From the NCBI GenBank assembly GCA_900543415.1, contig UQRE01000045.1:1-16803 (forward strand): DNA of 16,803 bases. The letters are read 5' to 3'. This document shows positions 5,750-12,800 of the stretch, one piece after another. The notes below the pieces were generated by a model, which saw only the letters and a program-made list of their open reading frames with translations, did no database searches and had not been told where the DNA came from. The stretch is from an uncultured Dorea sp. (GTDB lineage Bacteria; Bacillota; Clostridia; Lachnospirales; Lachnospiraceae). Each line of letters begins with the position of its first letter. Within the stretch, counting starts at the first letter, position 1. Position numbers and translations under genes: made by a program.

Positions 5750-5861
5750 GTTACGCAGTAAGGGGCAAAAAATCCTTGATTTAGGCGGATTACAGGCACG
5801 AAAACATCAAGGGTAAGGGTTTTATACCTTTTCCCTCAAAAATGAGGTTCTACTGCGTAAC
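5750..5861. other. Structured 112-bp element bounded by 11-bp inverted repeats
   Basis: GTTACGCAGTA (5750-5760) and TACTGCGTAAC (5851-5861) are perfect inverted ends. Inside are further stems: CCTTGAT/ATCAAGG (5774-5780 with 5806-5812), CCTC/GAGG (5834-5837 with 5844-5847) and a weak AAGGG/CCTT pair. ATTTTT follows the right end on the plus strand. It could be a small structured RNA with a closing stem and terminator, a recombinase or excisionase binding region, or a tiny mobile repeat. It occupies the place where xis/int would lie in a Tn916-like element. Confidence 0.5.
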
Positions 5862-5889
5862 ATTTTTCTCCCTAATATCGCTTTATCTG

Positions 5890-5918
5890 TTGAGTAAAAC
5901 TATATCTCGTGATATTAT
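5890..5918 (+). promoter_or_regulatory. Promoter of the deoxyribosyltransferase/TIR-like gene
   Basis: TTGAGT (5890-5895), 17 bases, TATTAT (5913-5918), about 48 bases before the start codon. Each box has one or two differences from consensus. Its presence supports a single-gene unit. Confidence 0.6.
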
Positions 5919-5965
5919 TATTCTGGATATAGAATAGATTTTTGTAAAAATAAGGAGGCAATAAT

Positions 5966-7045
5966 ATGGATAAGCAAAAAGTTTTTGTAATAATGCCATT
6001 TGATGATAAATTTTTTGAAATATATGAGATGTTGAAACGACAATTTGAGAAAGATTTTCTGTTTTCACATGCAGGAGAAGAAGATAATCAGCAAAATATT
6101 CTCAAGGATATTGTTCAGGCAATATATGATTCTGATATAATAATTGCTAATTTGACTGGTTTGAATCCCAATGTGTTTTATGAACTTGGTATTGCACATA
6201 CGCTAAATAAGAAAGTAATTATTATTACAGAAGATATTTCAACTTTGCCTTTTGATTTAAAGAGTTATAGGGCTAAAGAATATAGCACACACTTTGTAAA
6301 ATTCGCAGAACTAATTGACGCCCTAAACAAATACATGTATGGTGCCATGACAGGAGAAGTGGTATATAGTAATCCAGTTTCTGATTTTTTAAGTACAAAA
6401 AGCGAAAAAGAAGTAACTGCATCAATATATCAAAAAGATGCTACAATAGCACTCGAAGAAGATACTGATAAAGGTTTTTTGGATTTTCTTGCGGGAATAG
6501 AAGAAAATGCCGAAGAAATGACTAAAAACATAAATAATATGTCAGAGGACATGAATACAATGTCTTCTGGAATGACAACAAGTACAAGTGAGATAGAACG
6601 AGTAAATAAAACAGGCGGCAGTGGAACTGCAACATTTGTGCGTAAGGAAGCAAAAAAAGTTGCAAAATACATTGAAACATTTAGCACCCAATTGCGTTCA
6701 TACAACCAAATTTATGTTGAGTTATGGTCAAAGATCGAAAAGGACACGTTGGGGCTTATTGAGAATAAATTTGCTGCACAGAATAAAGAAAATCTTGTAT
6801 CTTATTTGAAATCATTGAAGTCAATGCAAATGGCGATTGAAGAAAGCTGTTCCTCTGTGGAAGATATGAAAAAGACATCACTCAATAACCTGGGTATGGA
6901 AAGAACCCTTAATCAAGCTATTCGCTTTTTAGATGAGGATTTAGCGAATTACATAGGGATTATGGGACAGATTATTTCTTCTATTGACCGCATTCTTGAA
7001 AAAAGCCGATTTGTTGTTGGCGAAATTACTGTTGAAGAAGTATAA
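5966..7045 (+). CDS. Nucleoside 2-deoxyribosyltransferase/TIR-like protein with helical C-terminal region (359 aa)
   Basis: Residues 5-115 form a Rossmann-like domain of the deoxyribosyltransferase/TIR-like group: opening strand VFVIMPF, then helix-strand SDIIIANLTG (56-65), and NPNVFYELGIAHTLNKK (68-83) with Glu73 in the position of the catalytic glutamate of nucleoside deoxyribosyltransferases. Known members of this superfamily cleave the N-glycosidic bond of nucleosides or NAD, and related domains act as effectors in bacterial conflict systems. Residues about 170-355 are helical: a Met/Asn/Glu-rich stretch like signalling coiled coils (about 178-215), a Gly-Ser linker, then long amphipathic helices. 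There is no signal peptide or membrane segment. The gene has its own promoter, an AAGGAGG site and a strong terminator. It lacks a cyclase, STAND or other recognisable partner next door. An abortive-infection role is inference; the fold assignment is moderately firm. Confidence 0.75.
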   Translation: MDKQKVFVIMPFDDKFFEIYEMLKRQFEKDFLFSHAGEEDNQQNILKDIVQAIYDSDIIIANLTGLNPNVFYELGIAHTLNKKVIIITEDISTLPFDLKSYRAKEYSTHFVKFAELIDALNKYMYGAMTGEVVYSNPVSDFLSTKSEKEVTASIYQKDATIALEEDTDKGFLDFLAGIEENAEEMTKNINNMSEDMNTMSSGMTTSTSEIERVNKTGGSGTATFVRKEAKKVAKYIETFSTQLRSYNQIYVELWSKIEKDTLGLIENKFAAQNKENLVSYLKSLKSMQMAIEESCSSVEDMKKTSLNNLGMERTLNQAIRFLDEDLANYIGIMGQIISSIDRILEKSRFVVGEITVEEV

Positions 7046-7057
7046 CTAAAAAGTAAA

Positions 7058-7099
7058 GGCGAGTGAGAAGCTTTGTCGATTCTCACTCGCCTTTTGTTT
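7058..7099 (+). terminator. Strong intrinsic terminator
   Basis: GGCGAGTGAGAA (7058-7069) pairs perfectly with TTCTCACTCGCC (7080-7091), followed by TTTTGTTT. It lies 13 bases past the stop of the preceding gene. Confidence 0.92.
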
Positions 7100-7109
7100 C
7101 GTCCTGTAC

Positions 7110-7162
7110 GGCAGCTACCTTAATTCAGTTTGTTGGTTGATACTGTTTTATGCGTAGCTGCC
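7110..7162. repeat. 9-bp inverted repeat
   Basis: GGCAGCTAC (7110-7118) and GTAGCTGCC (7154-7162) are perfect inverses with 35 bases between. They lie between the terminator and the broken nuclease gene. Function unknown; possibly the edge of an inserted cassette. Confidence 0.35.
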
Positions 7163-7218
7163 TTATGGTTTCTCTTGTTTCCATTTTGGTAACATCATGC
7201 TAGGCTCAACAAAACCAT

Positions 7219-7440
7219 TTATTTCCAGTTCTTGTCCATGATTTCTTTCGCCTGTTCTTCGGTAAGCTGATATTCTTCTTTTATTTTAGAAAAAGTCTCC
7301 ACGTAAGATAACCCCAAATCCTTACACATTTCTATTCCACCTTGTTGCTTTCCAGACAATCTTCCATGAGCATTTGCTTCTTTCAACTCTTCTGCAAATA
7401 ATTCATTTAATGCGTCACACATTCTTTTTTCCTCCTCCAT
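7219..7440 (-). pseudogene. C-terminal remnant of an Rpn/PD-(D/E)XK family transposase-like nuclease
   Basis: Only 73 residues remain from ATG 7440: MCDALNELFAEELKEANAHG, then IEMCKDLGLSYVETFSKI and a final LTEEQAKEIMDKNW. This is the usual tail of Rpn-family (recombination-promoting nuclease, PDDEXK_2) proteins, in which MC-ALEEL is followed by Gly/Lys-rich turns and a C-terminal LS-EEA-KYL helix. The catalytic PD-(D/E)XK domain is absent. The same frame stays open upstream to about 7486 with plausible family-like residues (YIFEAPWKQ), then hits a stop, so the break lies at about 7441-7485. No good ribosome binding site precedes 7440. It converges toward the deoxyribosyltransferase-like gene. 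It is surely a decayed fragment. Confidence 0.65.
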
Positions 7441-7458
7441 CTGTTTCCAAGGAGCCTC

Positions 7459-7838
7459 AAATATATAGCACTTTAGAATCGAATAAGAACTCTACATATT
7501 CTACTATTATTGCAAAAACTGTACCTAAATTTGAAATGGATTCAATAAGCAAAGAGGATAGTTCCGAGTTCTATGAATGTCCGTCTGATTTCTTCTATTC
7601 CGACAGGCATACTATTTTTACAAGAGATTTTGAAAGCATTCACATGGTATTAACAACAGCCACAATTTACTATTATGGAATTGATACAAAAACCTATGAA
7701 CCGAAAGTTACCAAACTTTCCTACTCACAGACTGACGATTGCTTCTATATCGACAATGAAGTACATGATTGTCACATAAAAGCATTTGAAAAAGAAGTGG
7801 TAAAAGAAGCACTTTACTTAAAACACAACGCCCAATAA
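7459..7838 (+). pseudogene. C-terminal fragment of an unrecognised protein
   Basis: An open frame gives a natural-looking protein end: EFYECPSDFFYSDRHTIF, ESIHMVLTTATIYYYGIDTK, TKLSYSQTDDCFYIDNEVHD and a final AFEKEVVKEALYLKHNAQ. It is acidic and beta-rich, with alternating polar and aromatic residues. I do not recognise the family. The frame runs on upstream to an ATG at 7374, but that part is antisense to the nuclease remnant and unlikely to be real; the first internal ATG is 7536, with no good ribosome binding site. The coding-like sequence starts about where the nuclease remnant stops, so the two are gene ends fused by a deletion or recombination near 7450. Confidence 0.45.
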
Positions 7839-7845
7839 CAGACAA

Positions 7846-7880
7846 GAGGACTTGCAAGGCTTCTGACCTTTCAAGTCCTC
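7846..7880 (+). terminator. Hairpin after the broken gene
   Basis: GAGGACTTG (7846-7854) pairs with CAAGTCCTC (7872-7880), with an inner AAGG/CCTT extension, eight bases after the stop codon. There is no T-run, so termination efficiency is doubtful. Confidence 0.5.
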
Positions 7881-7913
7881 TGCTGTATCATGGTTCTGTT
7901 GTCTATGTCCGTT

Positions 7914-7961
7914 CCGTCAAGGACTGCCCTACGGCGTATCGGCTTCGCCTTGTTCCTTGAC
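7914..7961. repeat. Second copy of the CCGTCAAGGA hairpin
   Basis: GTCAAGGA (7916-7923) pairs with TCCTTGAC (7954-7961) and the loop holds GGCGTATCGGCTTCGCC. The design and the arm sequence CCGTCAAGGA match the terminator after the Orf8-like gene (5362-5400). It may be the relic of another element's Orf8 terminator. Confidence 0.45.
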
Positions 7962-8063
7962 CTCACTACTTTCTCAAAATTATCACTGCCAGTTTCCCAA
8001 TACTTGATTTTTTTAGTTTAGTGCTTAAACAGTAAGTGAACAAAAACTATAAATTAAAATCGC

Positions 8064-8789
8064 TTATTTATTGATAGAGTCCCACAATTCCAATGCTCTA
8101 TTGATAATCGGAAGAATTTCTTCCTTTCTATTTATCAACAAATTATTCATGTGTGTTTTTTGTACGTCTGTTAATTTTTTAGATGTATCAATTTCATTCC
8201 CTTTTTCGTCTATTTCAATTTCTCCCGGATATAATGCCAAAAATATTTTTCTATTCTCATCAATGTTTATAGTAATGTCCATATCCCCTTTACGAGCAGT
8301 AAGCCAAAAATTATTAGTATCTAATTCATATTTTCCAATAGATTTAGGCGTTACCAAATAATCAACACCATCTTCTGTCAAAGCATAATTTCCTTGATAT
8401 TTTTCAACGAAATTTTCATTTAATTCTTTAGTGAAACCAGCACGCTCAACACTTTTATACATATTATTGTGTTGAACTTTACAGATACCGATATATGCAC
8501 ACCCCAAAATCCCAACAGCTAAAACACCTGCTGTCAAACCTATAAATGCCTTTTTGTAAACTTTAAAGTTGTCAATTTTTTTAACCATGACCATATCCTC
8601 CTTTAACAAAGTATCTAGCGAAACATCAAATTCATCGCTAATTTGAACAAGCGTTTGTAAATCAGGATAACTTTTTTGATTTTCCCAATTAGAAACCGTT
8701 TGTCTTGTTACATGAAAGATTTTTGCAAAATCTTCCTGTGTCATATTTCTTTTTTTCCTTATTTCGATAATTTTTGCACCGATATTCAT
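8064..8789 (-). CDS. Membrane-anchored XRE-family regulator (241 aa)
   Basis: Residues 1-65 are an XRE helix-turn-helix: IGAKIIEIRKKRNMTQEDF, then VTRQTVSNWENQKSYPDLQT and FDVSLDTLL, typical of clostridial and streptococcal regulators. A single transmembrane helix follows at about 81-103 (AFIGLTAGVLAVGILGCAYI). Residues about 110-241 should lie outside the membrane; they are acidic, with a YALTEDGVDYLV motif and beta strands, and resemble no sensor I can name. This layout suggests that an external signal is passed to a DNA-bound dimer at the membrane. The ATG at 8789 follows AAGGAGG with an optimal gap. It is monocistronic, flanked by non-coding DNA on both sides. Target and signal are unknown. 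Confidence 0.85.
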   Translation of the reverse strand: MNIGAKIIEIRKKRNMTQEDFAKIFHVTRQTVSNWENQKSYPDLQTLVQISDEFDVSLDTLLKEDMVMVKKIDNFKVYKKAFIGLTAGVLAVGILGCAYIGICKVQHNNMYKSVERAGFTKELNENFVEKYQGNYALTEDGVDYLVTPKSIGKYELDTNNFWLTARKGDMDITINIDENRKIFLALYPGEIEIDEKGNEIDTSKKLTDVQKTHMNNLLINRKEEILPIINRALELWDSINK

Positions 8790-8799
8790 CTTGTTACCT

Positions 8800-9372
8800 C
8801 CTTCGAGTTATATTATTAAGTCCATAGCAAAAAAAAAGCTAGCAACCTACCTTTACACACCTAAAAAAAGTAGCGCAAATAATCTTTGACAGGCGAAAAT
8901 TCAAGGTTTTTCACATATTTATAATCGATAACAAATAGCAAATCATATTTCACATCTTTTTTCTAATCAGATACTAGAAAAAGCCCTATAAAGAGTTTTA
9001 TCACTTGCTTACGCTTATACTCTTGATAGGACTTCTTGTTTGTCCACATCTTTTAAATGTTACTTGCCCTGATTTCATTTATATTTTGTTTATCATATCA
9101 TATTTTGTAATTATTCACACCATCATAATCAGAAAAAATGACGCAGATAATGTTTTCACTACCTACGCCATTCCCCATTACACTTTTGAAATATTTACTC
9201 CATTTTCTTTCAACTTTTACTCCAAATTTACTCCATTTTAAAAATCTGTTACGATATTTTGCGGTATTCTGCGATACCTTTTCTTTGAAGAAAAATTTCT
9301 GCAAACCTTGATTTTCAGCGAACTTTTCAATATTTCCAAGCACTTTATTCTGTTGTGAGATTTTCTCTCAAA
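8800..9372. other. Gene-free, AT-rich stretch between the XRE gene and leuS
   Basis: I see no credible gene here. ORFs on both strands (78 codons plus, 81 codons minus) lack ribosome binding sites and family resemblance. A possible -10 for the XRE gene (TAATAT) lies near 8810-8816 on the minus strand. The main features are the phased repeats at 9194-9235 and a GGTAT/ATACC hairpin at about 9263-9278. No convincing terminator follows leuS; only a weak GAGA/TCTC stem is found at about 9358-9370. Confidence 0.5.
9194..9235. repeat. 11-bp-phased TTTACTCCA repeats
   Basis: Three identical copies of TTTACTCCA start at 9194, 9216 and 9227, spacings of 22 and 11 bp, so all lie on one face of the helix. 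A degenerate unit fills the 9205 slot. Short phased repeats like this resemble arm-type binding sites of tyrosine integrases at attachment-site ends. No integrase gene is in the window. Confidence 0.65.
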
Positions 9373-11802
9373 TTATTTCTGAACAATATTTATGATCTTC
9401 TTCGGAACATAAATCTCTTTTACGATCGTACCTGTCAGTTTGTCTGCTACTGCTTCTTTTCCGGCTGCGATAGCGTCTTCTTTGCTGATGTCTGCTGCAA
9501 TGGAGATGACTGCTCTTGTTTTTCCGTTGATCTGTACCGGAACTTCAATCTCGTCATCCTTCATTTCGTTTTCATCATAGGTTGGCCATCCTGCCTCAAA
9601 TACGCTGCCTTCGTGTCCTAACTGCTCCCACACTTCTTCTGCGATATGTGGTGCAAATGGGGACAGAAGCACTGCCATAGTAGAAAGTGTCTCTACATCG
9701 ATTCCGCCGGCTTTCTTCGCAATCTCGATCAATTTGTTATTGTGCTCCATGAAGCCAGAGATTGCTGTATTTAAGCTGAAGCTTTCCAGACGTGTTGTAA
9801 TGTCTTTCACAAGCTTGTGGCGTTCTTTTATCATTTCTTTTGATGCTTCTACGTTTACATCTTTGCTGTCCATAACAAGATTCCAGAATCTCTTTAAGAA
9901 TCTGTTTACACCGTCGATTCCGCGGTCATCCCATTCTGCATCTAACTCCGGTGGACCTACGAACAGTTCATACATTCTCAAGGAGTCACATCCATAATCT
10001 CTTACAAGATCATCCGGAGATACGACATTTCCTTTAGATTTACTCATCTTAATTCCGTTTTTACCTGTAATCATACCTTGATTAAACAGCTTCTGGAACG
10101 GCTCGTCAAAATCAATTGCTCCGATATCACACAGGAATTTTGTATAGAAACGTGCATACAAAAGGTGAAGCACTGCATGCTCTACACCACCGATGTACAT
10201 ATCTACCGGAAGCATCTCGTCTGCTTTTTCTTTGGATACCAGTTCTTCATTGTTGTGATTATCTACATAGCGAAGGAAATACCAAGAAGATCCTGCCCAC
10301 TGAGGCATTGTGTTTGTCTCACGTTTTGCTGGTTTTCCACATACCGGACAAGTACAATTCACCCAGTCGTCAATGGCTGCAAGCGGAGACTCTCCGGTTC
10401 CTGTCGGCTCATATGATTCTACATCCGGAAGTTCCAATGGAAGCTGATCTTCCGGCACCGGTACGTTTCCACAATGCGGACAGTGGATGATCGGAATTGG
10501 CTCTCCCCAGTAACGCTGACGGGAGAATACCCAGTCGCGCAGCTTGTAATTTACAGTTGCGCGTCCGATTCCACGCTCTTCAATGATATGTGGAGCTTCT
10601 TTTTTGAGAACAGCAGATTCCATTCCATTCCACTCACCGGAATTGATCATTGTTCCTGCTGCCTCTGTATAAGCTTCTGTCATATTTTCAATTTCTTTTC
10701 CGTCTTTTGCAATAACCTGAACGATCGGAATACCGAATTTTGTTGCAAACTCAAAGTCACGATCGTCATGCGCCGGTACACACATGATTGCTCCGGTTCC
10801 ATAATCTGCAAGTACATAATCTGATAACCAGATTGGTGTCTTTTCTCCATTTAACGGATTGATTGCATAGCTTCCTGTAAACACACCCGTCTTATCTTTG
10901 TCCTGTAGACGATCTACATTGGATTTCATAGAAGCATCATAAATGTATTTTTCTACTGCTTCTCTTGTCTCGTCTGTAGCAAGGCTTGCTGCCAGTTCAT
11001 GCTCCGGTGCAAGTACCATAAAGGTTGCTCCATATAAAGTATCCGGTCTTGTTGTGTAAACAGTGATTTTTTCATCTCTTCCTTCTACAGGGAAATCAAC
11101 TTCTGCACCATAAGATTTACCGATCCACTCAGCCTGCATCTTTTTAACCTTTTCCGGCCAGTCAAGTTTATCTAAATCGCTTAACAGACGTTCCGCATAC
11201 GCTGTGATCTTCAACATCCACTGACGAAGATTTTTCTTCGTTACTTCAGAGCCGCAACGCTCACATTTTCCATTTACAACTTCTTCATTTGCAAGACCTG
11301 TCTTACAAGACGGACACCAGTTGATCGGGAATTCTTTCTCATATGCAAGACCTTCTTTAAACATCTTTACGAAGATCCACTGTGTCCATTTATAATAATT
11401 CGGATCTGTTGTGTTTACTTCACGATCCCAATCGTAAAGCGCTGCGATTTCATTAATCTGACGCTTGATATTTTTAATATTTTCAGCTGTAGAAATAGAA
11501 GGATGAACCCCCATCTTGATTGCGTAGTTTTCTGCCGGAAGACCAAATGCATCCCATCCCATTGGATGAATGATGTAATACCCCTGCTGTAATTTATATC
11601 TGCTCCATACATCAGAGATTACATAACCTCTCCAGTGTCCTACATGCAGACCATTTCCTGACGGATATGGGAACATGTCCAGACAGTAATATTTTTCTCT
11701 CTTGCTTCCATCTGCATTTTCCTTCACGTTGACTGGATTTTTTTCCCAGTTCTCACGCCATTTCTTCTCGATTGCCTTATGATTATAAGGGATCTTTGAC
11801 AT
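9373..11802 (-). CDS. leuS: Leucyl-tRNA synthetase (809 aa)
   Basis: This cytoplasmic class I enzyme attaches leucine to tRNA-Leu using ATP. The HIGH-type motif is HVGH at 53-56, and KMSKS is at 585-589. A zinc-binding insert is visible (CPSCK, then CERCG). The CP1 editing domain has the threonine-rich loop TTRPDTLYGATFMV and the conserved AHDDRDFEFA with the aspartate that discriminates mischarged leucine. A second cysteine set (CPHCG, CPVCG) precedes the MPQWAGSSWYFLRYV signature. The anticodon-binding and C-terminal domains are complete, ending in a KEIYVPKKIINIV segment. Length is normal. Start ATG 11802 follows GAGGAAG. Expression is controlled by the T-box leader upstream. It is transcribed leftward toward the accessory region, with no strong terminator seen. 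Confidence 0.98.
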   Translation of the reverse strand: MSKIPYNHKAIEKKWRENWEKNPVNVKENADGSKREKYYCLDMFPYPSGNGLHVGHWRGYVISDVWSRYKLQQGYYIIHPMGWDAFGLPAENYAIKMGVHPSISTAENIKNIKRQINEIAALYDWDREVNTTDPNYYKWTQWIFVKMFKEGLAYEKEFPINWCPSCKTGLANEEVVNGKCERCGSEVTKKNLRQWMLKITAYAERLLSDLDKLDWPEKVKKMQAEWIGKSYGAEVDFPVEGRDEKITVYTTRPDTLYGATFMVLAPEHELAASLATDETREAVEKYIYDASMKSNVDRLQDKDKTGVFTGSYAINPLNGEKTPIWLSDYVLADYGTGAIMCVPAHDDRDFEFATKFGIPIVQVIAKDGKEIENMTEAYTEAAGTMINSGEWNGMESAVLKKEAPHIIEERGIGRATVNYKLRDWVFSRQRYWGEPIPIIHCPHCGNVPVPEDQLPLELPDVESYEPTGTGESPLAAIDDWVNCTCPVCGKPAKRETNTMPQWAGSSWYFLRYVDNHNNEELVSKEKADEMLPVDMYIGGVEHAVLHLLYARFYTKFLCDIGAIDFDEPFQKLFNQGMITGKNGIKMSKSKGNVVSPDDLVRDYGCDSLRMYELFVGPPELDAEWDDRGIDGVNRFLKRFWNLVMDSKDVNVEASKEMIKERHKLVKDITTRLESFSLNTAISGFMEHNNKLIEIAKKAGGIDVETLSTMAVLLSPFAPHIAEEVWEQLGHEGSVFEAGWPTYDENEMKDDEIEVPVQINGKTRAVISIAADISKEDAIAAGKEAVADKLTGTIVKEIYVPKKIINIVQK

Positions 11803-11845
11803 AATAACTTCCTCACTTTCTGATTTTTCATGTGGTTCTTTGAAT

Positions 11846-12098
11846 CTAAAAAAGAAAGCCTTTCCATCTCATAAGAGACGAAAAGGCTTATTTTCCGTGG
11901 TACCACTCTTCTTCATTTGCATCTGCAAATGCACTCATTCTTTCTGTAACGGGAATTCCCGCCGGCATCTACTTCTTCTTTCAACACCGGAACTCCGAGG
12001 CGAGTTCAAAGCTTCCACCTTCTGCCTTGCACCAACCGGCAGCTCTCTGAATGGTTTTTCACTCCTACTGATCCTCTTCACTGTTTTTGCCATATATG
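11846..12098 (-). promoter_or_regulatory. Leucine T-box riboswitch (leuS leader)
   Basis: Uncharged tRNA-Leu binding to this leader prevents termination and turns on leuS. On the minus strand, the stem I features AGAGAGC and GGTTGGTGCAAGGC are followed by GAACTCGCC, giving the leucine specifier codon CTC at 12002-12004. The T-box core GAGTGGTACCACGG lies at 11895-11908. The terminator hairpin has arms at 11856-11870 and 11875-11889 with several G-U pairs, then TCTTTTTT at about 11848-11855. The TGGTACCA bulge would pair with the tRNA NCCA end. Confidence 0.95.
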
Positions 12099-12104
12099 TT
12101 AAAT

Positions 12105-12133
12105 ATTATAGGAAGAATCTTAAAATAAGTCAA
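12105..12133 (-). promoter_or_regulatory. Sigma-A promoter of leuS
   Basis: On the minus strand, TTGACT (12128-12133), a 17-base spacer and a perfect TATAAT (12105-12110). The predicted start, near 12098, marks the 5' end of the T-box. Confidence 0.88.
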
Positions 12134-12223
12134 GAGGGTAAATGACAGTATTTTTTTATTTCTGACATTTTTAAAATAATTCAACATTTGTTCTAATTTT
12201 TGTATAAAAAGTCATATTTCTGG

Positions 12224-12252
12224 TTGTTTGAATACATTTTTTCATGTATAAT
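12224..12252 (+). promoter_or_regulatory. Promoter of the P-loop gene
   Basis: TTGTTT (12224-12229), 17 bases, TATAAT (12247-12252). It is divergent from the leuS promoter, with about 90 bases between the two -35 boxes. Confidence 0.7.
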
Positions 12253-12268
12253 GGATATAAGTTAATCG

Positions 12269-12286
12269 TACTGAAGGTGTTCAGTA
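12269..12286. promoter_or_regulatory. Inverted repeat in the P-loop gene 5' UTR
   Basis: TACTGAA (12269-12275) and TTCAGTA (12280-12286) are perfect inverses with a four-base centre. The repeat lies about 10 bases after the expected transcription start, a plausible repressor operator or small RNA hairpin. Confidence 0.4.
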
Positions 12287-12315
12287 TAATATGATACATA
12301 AAGGAGATGTTTGCC

Positions 12316-12738
12316 ATGGTAAATTTATTAACAGGACCTAAGGGAAGCGGAAAGACACAAAAAATGATTGAGCTGGCTAACGAGCAGGCAAAAAAATGCG
12401 ACGGAAACGTAGTGTTTATTAAGAAAACACATCGCGATACTGCTAGTGTTTCCTTTGATATTCGTACTATTTGTATGGATGATTTTGCAGCAATTACAAC
12501 AACAGACGCATATATCGGATTTTTATACGGTATGCACAGTTCCAATAATGATATTCAATGTGTATTTATTGACGGAATTTTAAAACACGCTGATATTTCA
12601 ATCGAGAACATGCCTGAATTTATTGAAAGACTGAAACAGATGTCCAAAGAATGTGATATGGACTTCTACGTAAGCATCAGTGCTAAGAGAGAAGAATTAT
12701 CCGCAGTCAACCTTGAAGGTTGTGCGTTTTTAAACTAA
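12316..12738 (+). CDS. Small P-loop ATPase-like protein (140 aa)
   Basis: Residues 4-14 (LLTGPKGSGKT) are a Walker A motif. CVFIDGI at about 80-86 resembles a Walker B strand, though the usual second acidic residue is missing. The rest is a compact alpha/beta fold with KKTHRD and SISAKREEL segments. It is much shorter than PilT or thymidine kinase, although it recalls the nucleotide-binding half of both. I recognise it only as a conserved clostridial ATP-binding protein of unknown role. I chose ATG 12316 (AAAGGAG about nine bases upstream) over ATG 12307, which abuts the ribosome binding site. It is divergent from leuS, has its own promoter and is followed by a hairpin. Confidence 0.8.
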   Translation: MVNLLTGPKGSGKTQKMIELANEQAKKCDGNVVFIKKTHRDTASVSFDIRTICMDDFAAITTTDAYIGFLYGMHSSNNDIQCVFIDGILKHADISIENMPEFIERLKQMSKECDMDFYVSISAKREELSAVNLEGCAFLN

Positions 12739-12758
12739 CACACAAATAAAGGAAATTA

Positions 12759-12783
12759 CAGGCAGCCTTTTTGGGGCTGCCTG
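12759..12783 (+). terminator. Hairpin between the P-loop and CapA genes
   Basis: CAGGCAGCC (12759-12767) pairs perfectly with GGCTGCCTG (12775-12783) around a TTTTTGG loop. Only TTCT follows, so read-through into the CapA gene, whose own promoter is not evident, is likely. Confidence 0.6.
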
Positions 12784-12800
12784 TTCTACGGTAAGAGAAT

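Noticed and set aside
8886..8925. TTGACA and TATAAT on the plus strand
   Set aside because: Spacing is 28 bases, far from 16-18, and no gene follows.
9005..9241. 78-codon plus-strand ORF
   Set aside because: Hydrophobic but without a ribosome binding site; it ends inside the repeat array and looks like AT-rich chance.
9098..9343. 81-codon minus-strand ORF downstream of leuS
   Set aside because: Lys/Phe-rich composition typical of AT-rich non-coding DNA. It crosses the phased repeats, which create its repeated KWSK residues, and no family resemblance is seen.
12307..12315. Upstream ATG for the P-loop gene
   Set aside because: It directly abuts the AAAGGAG site with no spacing, and the Walker A strand starts properly from 12316.
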